This document shows positions 1 to 6,688 of a stretch of 64,000 nucleotides of DNA, piece by piece. How positions within the stretch are numbered: position 1 is the first letter of the stretch; every line of letters begins with the position of its first letter. The notes under the pieces were generated by a model, which saw nothing but the letters and a program-made list of their open reading frames with translations, had not been told where the DNA came from and did no database searches. Source of the DNA: Amycolatopsis iheyensis (GTDB lineage: Bacteria > Actinomycetota > Actinomycetes > Mycobacteriales > Pseudonocardiaceae); contig NZ_JAMXQV010000007.1 in NCBI RefSeq assembly GCF_024703995.1, positions 124,001-188,000 of the forward strand, read 5' to 3'. The position numbers and the translations under genes are program-made.

Positions 1-1042
1 CGCCGGGACGGCGACCGCGCGGGTCGGCGCCGGGGCCCGGTGGGGCGCGGTGATCGAGGCCGCCGCGAAGCACGGCCTGGCGCCGTTGAGCGGCTCGTCG
101 CCGGACGTGGGCGTCGTCGGCTACACGCTCAGCGGCGGCTTCGGACTGATGTCCCGGAGGTTCGGCCGCGCGGCCGACCACGTCCGCTCGATCGACGTCG
201 TCACCGCCGACGGCGAGCTGCGCACGGTGACGCCGGGCTCGGAGCTGTTCTGGGCCCTGCGCGGCGGCCGCGCCGGCTTCGGCGTCGTGACCGCGCTCGA
301 GTTCGGCTTGGTCCCGGTGACGGAGCTGTACGGCGGCGGGCTGTTCTTCGACACCGCGGACCTGCCGGCGGTGCTGCGCGCGTGGCGGACGTGGTCGATG
401 ACCGCGCCCGACGAGCTGACGACGTCGATCGCGCTGGTCGCGCTGCCCGACCTGCCGATGCTGCCGGAGGAGATCCGCGGCAAGCACGTGGCGAACGTCC
501 GGGTCGCCTACCTCGGCGAAGACGGCGACGAGCTGGTGGCCCCGCTGCGGGCGGCCGCGCCGGCGTTGGTGGACACGCTGCGGCGGCTGCCGTACACGGA
601 GTCGGGGTCGATCGCGAGCGACCCGCCGCACCCGCACCCGTACCACGGCACGAACGCGACGGTGACCGCGCTGAACGACGGGATGCTGACCTCGATCCTG
701 GAGCACGCGGGCCCGGGCGCGCCGGTGAGCACGGTGCTGATCATCGACCGCCTCGGCGGCGAGCTGGCCCGCCGTCCGGTCGACGCCCCGGGCTGGGACT
801 CGGCGGCGGAGTTCGTCGTCCGGGCGCTGTCGGTGGTCGAGGACGGCGTCGACCCGATCCGGCGCGCGCACGCGAAGCTGTTCGACGCGCTGGCGCCGTG
901 GTCGACCGGCCGGCTGCTGCCGTTCCTCTACGGCGAGCACCCGGCGGCCGACCTGACCGGGACGTTCGCGGCGGAGGACCGTGCCCGGCTGGTCCGGCTC
1001 AAGGCCAAGTACGATCCGGACTCGATCTTCCCCGCCGGCTGA
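1..1042 (+). CDS. FAD-binding oxidoreductase, berberine-bridge type (5' end outside window)
   Basis: The reading frame is open from base 2, so the N-terminus with most of the PCMH-type FAD domain lies upstream of the window. The visible part has GYTLSGGFGLMSRRFG followed by ADHVRSIDVVTADGELRTV, which is the second half of a flavin-binding fold. It ends with KYDPDSIFPAG, the usual C-terminal berberine-bridge (BBE) signature. Such enzymes oxidise sugars, alkaloids or polyketides with oxygen. The substrate cannot be told. The acyltransferase gene follows after about 40 bases on the same strand. Confidence 0.85.
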   Translation, partial: AGTATARVGAGARWGAVIEAAAKHGLAPLSGSSPDVGVVGYTLSGGFGLMSRRFGRAADHVRSIDVVTADGELRTVTPGSELFWALRGGRAGFGVVTALEFGLVPVTELYGGGLFFDTADLPAVLRAWRTWSMTAPDELTTSIALVALPDLPMLPEEIRGKHVANVRVAYLGEDGDELVAPLRAAAPALVDTLRRLPYTESGSIASDPPHPHPYHGTNATVTALNDGMLTSILEHAGPGAPVSTVLIIDRLGGELARRPVDAPGWDSAAEFVVRALSVVEDGVDPIRRAHAKLFDALAPWSTGRLLPFLYGEHPAADLTGTFAAEDRARLVRLKAKYDPDSIFPAG

Positions 1043-1082
1043 GCCGATCCGCCCGCCGGGCCGTCCGACCGATGAGGACCGC

Positions 1083-2252
1083 ATGCGCACGATGAGTCAC
1101 GAGGACTACCTCGGCATGCGGCGCTTCCCCGGTCTCGACGGCCTGCGGGCGCTCGCCGCGACGATGGTCATCTTCTACCACTTCGGCGGTCCGAACTGGA
1201 CGTGGCTGTCGGGCTGGGTCGGCGTCTACATCTTCTTCGTGCTGTCCGGGTTCCTGATCACCACGCTGCTGCTGCGCGAGCAGGACCGGACCGGCCGGAT
1301 CTCGCTGTCGAACTTCTACATCCGGCGCGTGTTCCGGATCCTGCCGCCGTACCTGGTGATCCTCGGCGGCATCATCGCGTTCGTCCTGCTGCGCGCCGAG
1401 TTCCTCGAACGCGGCTTCCCGCGCGCGCTGAAGTACTACCTGACGTTCCTCAACGAGTTCTTCCCGTCGGTGACCGACCATTCCGCGGACAACTTCTTCA
1501 GCGGCTCGTGGACGCTCGGCATCGAGGAGAAGTTCTACCTGGTGTGGCCGTTCCTGCTGGTGGCGATCGGGATCGGCGCGGCGAAGCGCAAGTTCCTGCT
1601 GGTCGGCGGCGCGATGGTGGTGCTGCTGGCGCTGGTGCCGCTGACCGCGGGCGGCTGGGAGCTCGCCTACTCACCGGTCGCGATCTACCGGTCGACGATC
1701 CACTACTTCATCCTCGCGAGCGGCTGCCTGCTCGCGATCCTGCTGCACTACCGCCGCGGGTACGCGCTGCTGAAGCCGTTGACGCACCCGCTGGCGGCGA
1801 TCCCGATCTTCGCCGGGTTCGCGCTGCTGCACACGAACCTCGACACGCTATGGACCGAAAGCCGCAACAACGTCTGGCTGCTGGCCGGCTACGCGGGCCT
1901 GACGATGCTGCTGCTGATCGTGCTGCTCAGCCCCGGCCCGCTGCGCTGGCTGCTCGGCACCGCGCCGATGCGCTTCGTCGGCGAGCGGTCGTATTCTCTG
2001 TACCTGCTGCAGGGACCGGTGCACTTCGTGGTCGTGCAGGCGGTGCCGGGGCTCGCGACGCACCGGACGGTGTCGGCGCTGACGGTGTTCCTGGTCGGCC
2101 TGGCGATCGCGGATCTGATCCACCGCTGGGTGGAGAAGCCGCTGATCGACGTGGGCAAGCGGGTCATCGCGCGCAAGGAACTGCGCCGCGCGGAGCGCCG
2201 GGAGGCCTCGCCCGCACCCAGCGCCCGCGTCGAAGCGGCAGCCGCGTCCTAG
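1083..2252 (+). CDS. Acyltransferase family 3 (OafA/YrhL-like) membrane protein
   Basis: The 389-residue protein begins close to RRFPGLDGLRALAATMVIFYH, the hallmark of acyltransferase-3 proteins, where the GLDGLRALA block and the following His sit in the first membrane helix. A second block, SGSWTLGIEEKFYLVWP, is also typical. About ten hydrophobic helices follow, then a basic, Ala-rich cytosolic tail. The family transfers acetyl or other acyl groups to surface sugars or lipids. ATG 1083 lies just after a GAGGA (1074-1078), and ATG 1092 is an alternative. The stop overlaps the convergent oxidoreductase gene by four bases. Confidence 0.88.
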   Translation: MRTMSHEDYLGMRRFPGLDGLRALAATMVIFYHFGGPNWTWLSGWVGVYIFFVLSGFLITTLLLREQDRTGRISLSNFYIRRVFRILPPYLVILGGIIAFVLLRAEFLERGFPRALKYYLTFLNEFFPSVTDHSADNFFSGSWTLGIEEKFYLVWPFLLVAIGIGAAKRKFLLVGGAMVVLLALVPLTAGGWELAYSPVAIYRSTIHYFILASGCLLAILLHYRRGYALLKPLTHPLAAIPIFAGFALLHTNLDTLWTESRNNVWLLAGYAGLTMLLLIVLLSPGPLRWLLGTAPMRFVGERSYSLYLLQGPVHFVVVQAVPGLATHRTVSALTVFLVGLAIADLIHRWVEKPLIDVGKRVIARKELRRAERREASPAPSARVEAAAAS

Positions 2253-2671
2253 CGCTCGAGCACCACGATCGGGATGACCCGCGTGGTCTTCGTCTCGTAG
2301 TCGGCGAAGCCTTCGGCGTGCGCGACCATGCCGGCGTAGAGGCGGTCGCGCTCGGCGCGGTCGGCGATCACCGTGGCCGTGGCCTCGAACTTCTCGGTGC
2401 CGACCTCGACGGTGACCTTCGGGTTGGCGACGAGGTTGTGGTACCACGCCGGGTTCTTCGGCGCGCCGCCCATGGACGCGGCGATGACGAGCCGGCCGCC
2501 GTCGCGGGTGTAGACCAGCGGGGAGAGGCGCGCTTCGCCGCTCTTCGCGCCGATCGTGGTGAGCAGGAGCACGTTCTTGCCCTCGAAGTAGTTGCCGACC
2601 TTGCCCTCGTTGGCGCGGAACTCCGCGACGACCTGGTTGTTGAAGTCGTTCATGTCGGCTGGCGTGGTCAT
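2249..2671 (-). CDS. Deazaflavin (F420)-dependent nitroreductase-family protein (DUF385)
   Basis: The product has 140 residues. TTIGAKSGEARLSPLVY and GGAPKNPAWYHNLVANPKVTVE are the two characteristic blocks of the DUF385/Ddn-like split-barrel family, members of which use F420H2 or bind F420 or lipids. The start at 2671 is chosen because GGGGA precedes it by four bases and because upstream in-frame codons run into the divergent regulator's promoter. The gene is divergent from a MarR regulator, which probably controls it through the palindromes at 2737-2756. The substrate is unknown. Confidence 0.85.
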   Translation of the reverse strand: MTTPADMNDFNNQVVAEFRANEGKVGNYFEGKNVLLLTTIGAKSGEARLSPLVYTRDGGRLVIAASMGGAPKNPAWYHNLVANPKVTVEVGTEKFEATATVIADRAERDRLYAGMVAHAEGFADYETKTTRVIPIVVLER

Positions 2672-2736
2672 GGAATCCCCTGTTCTGGCCGGTACGCTCG
2701 ATCGTGTCCCGAGGTAGGCTCGGGAACCGAAGAAGC

Positions 2737-2756
2737 GTTTGCTTTGCAAACAAAGC
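2737..2756. promoter_or_regulatory. Overlapping inverted repeats, candidate MarR operator
   Basis: Two perfect inverted repeats overlap: GTTTGC-TTT-GCAAAC (2737-2751) and GCTTTG-CAAA-CAAAGC (2741-2756). They lie in the 103-base gap between the divergent DUF385 gene and MarR gene, just upstream of the MarR ribosome site. This size and symmetry fit a MarR dimer site. Binding is inferred. Confidence 0.6.
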
Positions 2757-2774
2757 TACCGAGGGGAGGCAGGG

Positions 2775-3230
2775 GTGTCAACGGAGGCCGGGTTGAGTCT
2801 CGAGGACGGCGTGCGCCGGCTCCTGCTGCTGATGCCACGCCTGGTCGGCCGCGCGAAGCGGACACCGGTCCCCGACGAGCTGAACGGCTGCGCGCTCGCG
2901 CCGCGGCACCTCTCGCTGCTGTCGTACCTGCTCTTCGACGGCCCGATGACGGTCACCGAGCTGGCCGGCCGCCTGGAGGTCGCCCCGACGACGGCGAGCC
3001 TGATGGTCGGCGACCTCAGCCGCCAGGGCGTGCTGAACCGCGACGAGGACCCGGCGGACCGCCGCCGCACGATCGTGAGCATCACCCCGGCCCGCCGCCC
3101 GGCGGTGGACGCCTGGCTGGCGCGTGGCGCGCAGGCGTGGAGCAACGCGCTGGCGCCGTTGACGCCGGCCGAGCGCCAGCTGGTGATCTCGACGCTGGAG
3201 GCCTACGAACAAGGCACGTGCGCCTGCTAG
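2775..3230 (+). CDS. MarR-family transcriptional regulator
   Basis: The protein has 151 residues. LSLLSYLLFDGPMTVTELAGRLEVAPTTASLMVGDLSRQGVL forms the winged helix-turn-helix (roughly residues 45-90), and DEDPADRRRTIVSITPA is the MarR wing. The GTG start at 2775 is preceded by GAGGGGAGGCAGGG. It is divergent from the DUF385 oxidoreductase, so auto-regulation plus control of that enzyme is the simplest model. The gene ends at the base of a long hairpin that separates it from the next, convergent gene. Confidence 0.87.
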   Translation: MSTEAGLSLEDGVRRLLLLMPRLVGRAKRTPVPDELNGCALAPRHLSLLSYLLFDGPMTVTELAGRLEVAPTTASLMVGDLSRQGVLNRDEDPADRRRTIVSITPARRPAVDAWLARGAQAWSNALAPLTPAERQLVISTLEAYEQGTCAC

Positions 3231-3400
3231 CGCCCCAATGTGGCCTTGGTTGCTCCACCGATGCCCCCACCGCCACCCTCAACGGAGGCGCTCCGCGCCG
3301 CAGTGCCTATTCAACGCACCCAAGGTGGCCTTGGTTGCGTCTCACGCACCCAATGTGGCCTTCGGTGCGTCTCACGCACCGAAGGCCACATTGGGGCGCT
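3229..3400. terminator. Composite long hairpin between convergent genes
   Basis: This 176-base gap holds no gene. An outer pair of perfect 19-base arms (3229-3247 and 3382-3400, containing CCAATGTGGCCTT) encloses a second, stronger hairpin with perfect 22-base arms (3349-3370 and 3374-3395) and a CTC loop. Further copies of the words AATGTGGCCTT and GGTGCGTC lie between. A close relative sits at 47315-47409. It can act as a terminator in both directions for the MarR gene and the convergent PLDc_N gene. Confidence 0.75.
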
Positions 3401-3406
3401 TGAGGC

Positions 3407-3757
3407 TCAGTCGTCGGCGGGCTTTTCGCGGGCCAGCTTCCGCTGCGCCTCCGCGCGTTCGCGGCACTTGCGCAGGAACTCCTCGTCGTCGTCCGCGTTG
3501 CCGGCCGCGAACCGGCCCGGGCGGTCGTACTCCGGATAGGCCGGCGCGTTGCGCTCGTACGGCCCGCGGGCCCGCGACACCTGCTGCGGCCGCCCCGCGA
3601 CCAGCCAGATGATCGACCCGACCAGCGGCACCACCAGCACGAGCAGCAACCACAGCCCCTTCGGCAGGTTGCGGCACGACGACTCATCGGTCGTGATCAC
3701 GTCGGCCAGGCAGAAGATCCACAGCCCGAGCGTGACGACGCCGAGCAATCCGTCCAT
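3407..3757 (-). CDS. PLDc_N-domain small membrane protein
   Basis: The product has 116 residues. Two hydrophobic helices (about residues 2-22 and 32-55) flank a short polar loop, with the pattern GLWLLLVLVVPLVGSIIWLVAGRPQ that marks the phospholipase D nuclease N-terminal domain found alone in many small actinobacterial membrane proteins. A charged Arg/Glu-rich cytosolic tail follows (EEFLRKCRERAEAQRKLARE). TTG 3766 has the better-spaced GGAAGG, while ATG 3757 is the conventional choice. The function is unknown. Confidence 0.75.
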   Translation of the reverse strand: MDGLLGVVTLGLWIFCLADVITTDESSCRNLPKGLWLLLVLVVPLVGSIIWLVAGRPQQVSRARGPYERNAPAYPEYDRPGRFAAGNADDDEEFLRKCRERAEAQRKLAREKPADD

Positions 3758-3805
3758 GTACAGCAATTTCCGCGCCTTCCCCCAAGAAGATGAACGCGGT
3801 AAGTC

Positions 3806-4477
3806 TTAGCAGAGCCCGTTTTCGCGCCGGTCGCGGGTCACCCGCAGCACGCCGGCGGCGAGCGCGATCGCGTGCGCCGGCCCCGGGCACTCGCGCGGGC
3901 CCGCCCCGAACGGCGTCCCGGCCAGCGGCACCAAGACGTCCTCGCCGCGCACCCGGCGCCGGGTGTGCGCCACCGGCGGGTCCGTGCGCAGCACTTCGGC
4001 GACCGCTTCCTCAGGTGACTTTCCCGCCCGCACCAACGGATCCGCGGCGCCGATCAGTCCGGCGGTGGCTTCGCAGGCCTGGATCAGCAGGCCGATCCGC
4101 GCGGCGGCGAGCTCGTCGGTGGTCCCACCGCACGCCGCGACGAGCCGGCCCAGCGCGGCTTCGGCTTCCGCGGACGGCGTCACGTGCGGGTGGTAGGCGG
4201 CCGCGACCGTCACGACGTCCGAAGGCACCACCGGCAGACCCAGCTCGCCCGCGAGCACCCCGACGACGACCAGGCGCGAGTCTCCACCGGCCGCACCGGA
4301 TGCCTTGCGCCGCAACACGTCCGGATCGACGTCGTCGAGCAGCGACACCGCGAGCGCGCGGCGACGGGTGTGGTCGTCGCCGTTGCTGAACCGGGCCACT
4401 GTCGCCCGCAGCCAGGCGACGCTGCCCGGCGGGACGTCGGACGGAACGGGCGGCACCGGAGCGGTCAGCGAAGTCAT
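3806..4477 (-). CDS. Miniature cytochrome P450-like protein
   Basis: The 223-residue protein carries P450 landmarks in the right order. FSNGDDHTRRR (30-40) resembles the helix C heme-propionate region. ACEATAG (134-140) sits where the I helix should be. EVLR (161-164) matches the K-helix ExxR. FGAGPRECPGP (190-200) matches the heme-binding loop, with Cys197 as the possible thiolate ligand. Only 36 residues separate Glu161 from Cys197, about half the spacing of normal P450s, so the beta domain and meander are largely missing. It may bind heme without being a monooxygenase. The neighbours are unrelated. Confidence 0.6.
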   Translation of the reverse strand: MTSLTAPVPPVPSDVPPGSVAWLRATVARFSNGDDHTRRRALAVSLLDDVDPDVLRRKASGAAGGDSRLVVVGVLAGELGLPVVPSDVVTVAAAYHPHVTPSAEAEAALGRLVAACGGTTDELAAARIGLLIQACEATAGLIGAADPLVRAGKSPEEAVAEVLRTDPPVAHTRRRVRGEDVLVPLAGTPFGAGPRECPGPAHAIALAAGVLRVTRDRRENGLC

Positions 4478-4520
4478 GTCGTGAAGTTAGCCGCGGGAAA
4501 CGTCGGCGCCCGCCGAAGTG

Positions 4521-5195
4521 TCAGAGCAGTGAGGGCGGGAACCAGGTCGCCTGCGGACCGCCGCAGCGAGTCGTCCGCGGGACGGCGTGCTGGAACCACC
4601 ACGCCTCGGTGACGCGGCCGTCCGGCAGCCGGTAGGTCGGCGGCCCGGCGACGCGGGCGAGCCCGGCGGCCTGCAACGACCGCGCGCTCGCGACGTTGCC
4701 GACCTCGGCGCCGGCCCGCACGCGCGGCAGGCCGAGGTGCTCGTGCGCGAGCGTCAGCCCGGCCGCGAAGAGGATCCGCCCGTGGCCGCGGCCGCGGTAG
4801 TCCGGCGCGAGGTAGCCGCCGGTCTCGGGCCCGCCGTCCTCACCGGTGTGGACGCTGACCAGCCCGACGCACCGGTTGGCCTCGACGTCGATCATCACGA
4901 GGTCGATGGACTGCGGGTCGGGCGAGACCCAGTCCGGGCCGGTGCCGGGCACGACGCGCAGCGCGTCACCCCGCGCGGACTCGGCCACGATCGAGTCCTC
5001 CTGCCAGCCGAGCCACCGCTGCGCAGCGGGATCACTGCCACAGGCGACGGCGGCGGCGTACTCCCACGCGGTCGGCGTCCGGAACAGGAAGCGCCCGCCG
5101 CGCAGGACGTGGCCCTGCTTGTCGCAGGTCCGTTTGGTCATCAGGCGGCCCCGCCGGGTGAGCCGGTCGAAGATCCCCTTGGTGGCTGGCAGCAT
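4521..5195 (-). CDS. GNAT-family N-acetyltransferase
   Basis: The protein has 224 residues. GGYLAPDYRGRGHGRILFAA (central) is the acetyl-CoA pyrophosphate loop (R/Q-x-x-G-x-G/A), followed by AGAEVGNVASARSLQAAGL, the usual GNAT motif B. It most resembles the RimJ/RimL branch. ATG 5195 follows a possible -10 (TACGAT, minus strand, 5205-5210) by nine bases and may be leaderless; ATG 5141 (MTKRTCDKQGH) is a good alternative. The substrate is unknown. The gap to the divergent PaaX gene (5196-5397) contains only the two promoters. Confidence 0.8.
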   Translation of the reverse strand: MLPATKGIFDRLTRRGRLMTKRTCDKQGHVLRGGRFLFRTPTAWEYAAAVACGSDPAAQRWLGWQEDSIVAESARGDALRVVPGTGPDWVSPDPQSIDLVMIDVEANRCVGLVSVHTGEDGGPETGGYLAPDYRGRGHGRILFAAGLTLAHEHLGLPRVRAGAEVGNVASARSLQAAGLARVAGPPTYRLPDGRVTEAWWFQHAVPRTTRCGGPQATWFPPSLL

Positions 5196-5397
5196 CGCGG
5201 CGAAATCGTAGCGGAGCGACCGGCGTCCGAGTGACGGGAAGCGTCCATCGGCGACGGCACCACCTGCTCGGCACCGCACCGAAACAGCAGCGCGAGATTC
5301 CAGAACCGGCCCAAGACGGCGTGGCCGACCCCCCTTCACGACCACCCGCCCCAAATCGTGTTCTCCCTGGTGGCGAGCCACGCGTTATTGTGGCCCG

Positions 5398-6240
5398 ATG
5401 ACGGCCGTACCCGAGGCAACCGAACTGGACGGCTCCGGCCGTGCGGCCCAGCCTCGCCAGCTCATCGTGACGGTGTACGGCCTCTACTCGCGCACCGAGG
5501 GCGGCTGGCTTTCGGTGGCTTCGCTGATCGACCTGCTGGCCGCGGTCGGCGTCGACGAGCCCGCGGTGCGCTCGTCGATCTCCCGGCTGAAGCGGCGCGG
5601 CATCCTCGAAGCGGTCCGCCGCGGCGCGACGGCGGGGTACGAGCTCTCGGACGACGCCCGCGAGATCCTGCGTGAAGGCGACGAGCGGATCTTCCGCCGC
5701 GAGCGGGCCACACCGGCCGACGGCTGGCTGCTGGCGGTGTTCTCGGTGCCGGAGACCGAGCGGCACAAGCGCCACCTGCTGCGCACCCAGCTGGCCCGGA
5801 TGGGCTTCGGCACGGCCGCGTCCGGCGTCTGGATCGCCCCGGCCCACCTCCACGCGGCGACGGAGGAGGCGCTGACCCGCCTCGGCCTGGCGGAGTACGC
5901 GGACCTGTTCCGCGCGGACCACCTGGCCTTCGGCGACGTCCGCGCGAAGGTCCGCGACTGGTGGGACCTCGACCGCCTGGACGAGCTGTACACGACCTTC
6001 CTCGACGAGCACGGCCCGGCGTTGCGCCGCAAGTCGGTGACGGACGAGCAGGCCTTCGCCGACTACGTCCGGGTGCTGACGGGCTGGCGCCGGATGCCGT
6101 ACCTCGACCCGGGCCTGCCGGCGGAGTTCCTGCCGCGGGACTGGTCGGGCATCCGCGCGGCGGGGTTGTTCTTCGAGCTGCACGCGAAGCTGGAGCACTC
6201 CGCGCGCGCGTACGTCGCGAAGTCGATCAACGTGGCTTGA
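5398..6240 (+). CDS. PaaX-family transcriptional regulator
   Basis: The protein has 280 residues. The N-terminal winged helix (PRQLIVTVYGLYSRTEGGWL, then AAVGVDEPAVRSSISRLKRRG) and the central AVFSVPETERHKRHLLRTQL block are diagnostic of PaaX, the phenylacetyl-CoA-responsive repressor family. In actinomycetes PaaX homologues often regulate aromatic CoA-thioester pathways, which suits the flavin monooxygenase fusion nearby. A -10-like TATTGT ends six bases before the ATG, so the mRNA may be leaderless. Its 3' end overlaps the convergent ridA by 14 bases. Confidence 0.85.
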   Translation: MTAVPEATELDGSGRAAQPRQLIVTVYGLYSRTEGGWLSVASLIDLLAAVGVDEPAVRSSISRLKRRGILEAVRRGATAGYELSDDAREILREGDERIFRRERATPADGWLLAVFSVPETERHKRHLLRTQLARMGFGTAASGVWIAPAHLHAATEEALTRLGLAEYADLFRADHLAFGDVRAKVRDWWDLDRLDELYTTFLDEHGPALRRKSVTDEQAFADYVRVLTGWRRMPYLDPGLPAEFLPRDWSGIRAAGLFFELHAKLEHSARAYVAKSINVA

Positions 6241-6622
6241 CCACCGCGAACCCCTGCACCTCGACCAGCGCCTCCTCATCCCAGAGCCGCGACACGCCGA
6301 TCCCGGCCATCGCCGGGTACTCCGTGCCCGCCAGCCGCTTCCAGACCGCGCCGATCTCGCGCGCGTGCGCCCGGTAGTCCGGCATGTCGACGATGTAGAT
6401 CGTCACGCTGCACAGGTCCTCCGGGGACCCGCCCGCCGCGCGCAGGGAGGTCAGCAGGTTGCCCAGCGCGCGCTCGAACTGCTCGACGACCCCGGCGCCG
6501 ACGATCTTGTTCGTCGCGTCCAGCGCCGTCTGGCCCGCGAGGAAGACCACGCGCCCCTCGGCCACCACCGCGTGCGAGAACCCGGACGGCTTGCCCAGCT
6601 CCGGCGGGTTGATGCGTTCCAT
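6227..6622 (-). CDS. RidA-family (YjgF) protein
   Basis: The 131-residue protein has GFSHAVVAEGRVVFLAGQTALD at the N-terminus and TIYIVDMPDYRAHAREIGAVW in the middle, the classic RidA trimer blocks. RidA enzymes hydrolyse reactive enamines/imines, and some relatives act in aromatic amine catabolism. It is divergent from the aminobenzoyl-CoA-type monooxygenase by 66 bases, and this pairing suggests removal of imine intermediates of that pathway. The start ATG lies seven bases from a minus-strand -10 (TACGGT). Confidence 0.88.
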   Translation of the reverse strand: MERINPPELGKPSGFSHAVVAEGRVVFLAGQTALDATNKIVGAGVVEQFERALGNLLTSLRAAGGSPEDLCSVTIYIVDMPDYRAHAREIGAVWKRLAGTEYPAMAGIGVSRLWDEEALVEVQGFAVVKPR

Positions 6623-6629
6623 GCGGCAC

Positions 6630-6682
6630 ACCGTACGCCATCTTTCGCGTTATTGACGGTCGTGCGGGCGACGACATACCCT
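6630..6682. promoter_or_regulatory. Divergent, apparently leaderless promoters
   Basis: On the plus strand TTGACG (6653-6658) and TACCCT (6677-6682) are 18 bases apart, and the GTG start of the monooxygenase begins seven bases later, exactly where transcription should start. On the minus strand TACGGT (6635-6630) lies seven bases before the ridA ATG. No Shine-Dalgarno is visible for either gene. Confidence 0.65.
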
Positions 6683-6688
6683 GAACCC

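Noticed and set aside
3229..3400. Insertion sequence or MITE with terminal inverted repeats
   Set aside because: There are long inverted arms but no target-site duplication or transposase that I can see. A terminator built from repeated words explains it better, although a mobile origin is not excluded.
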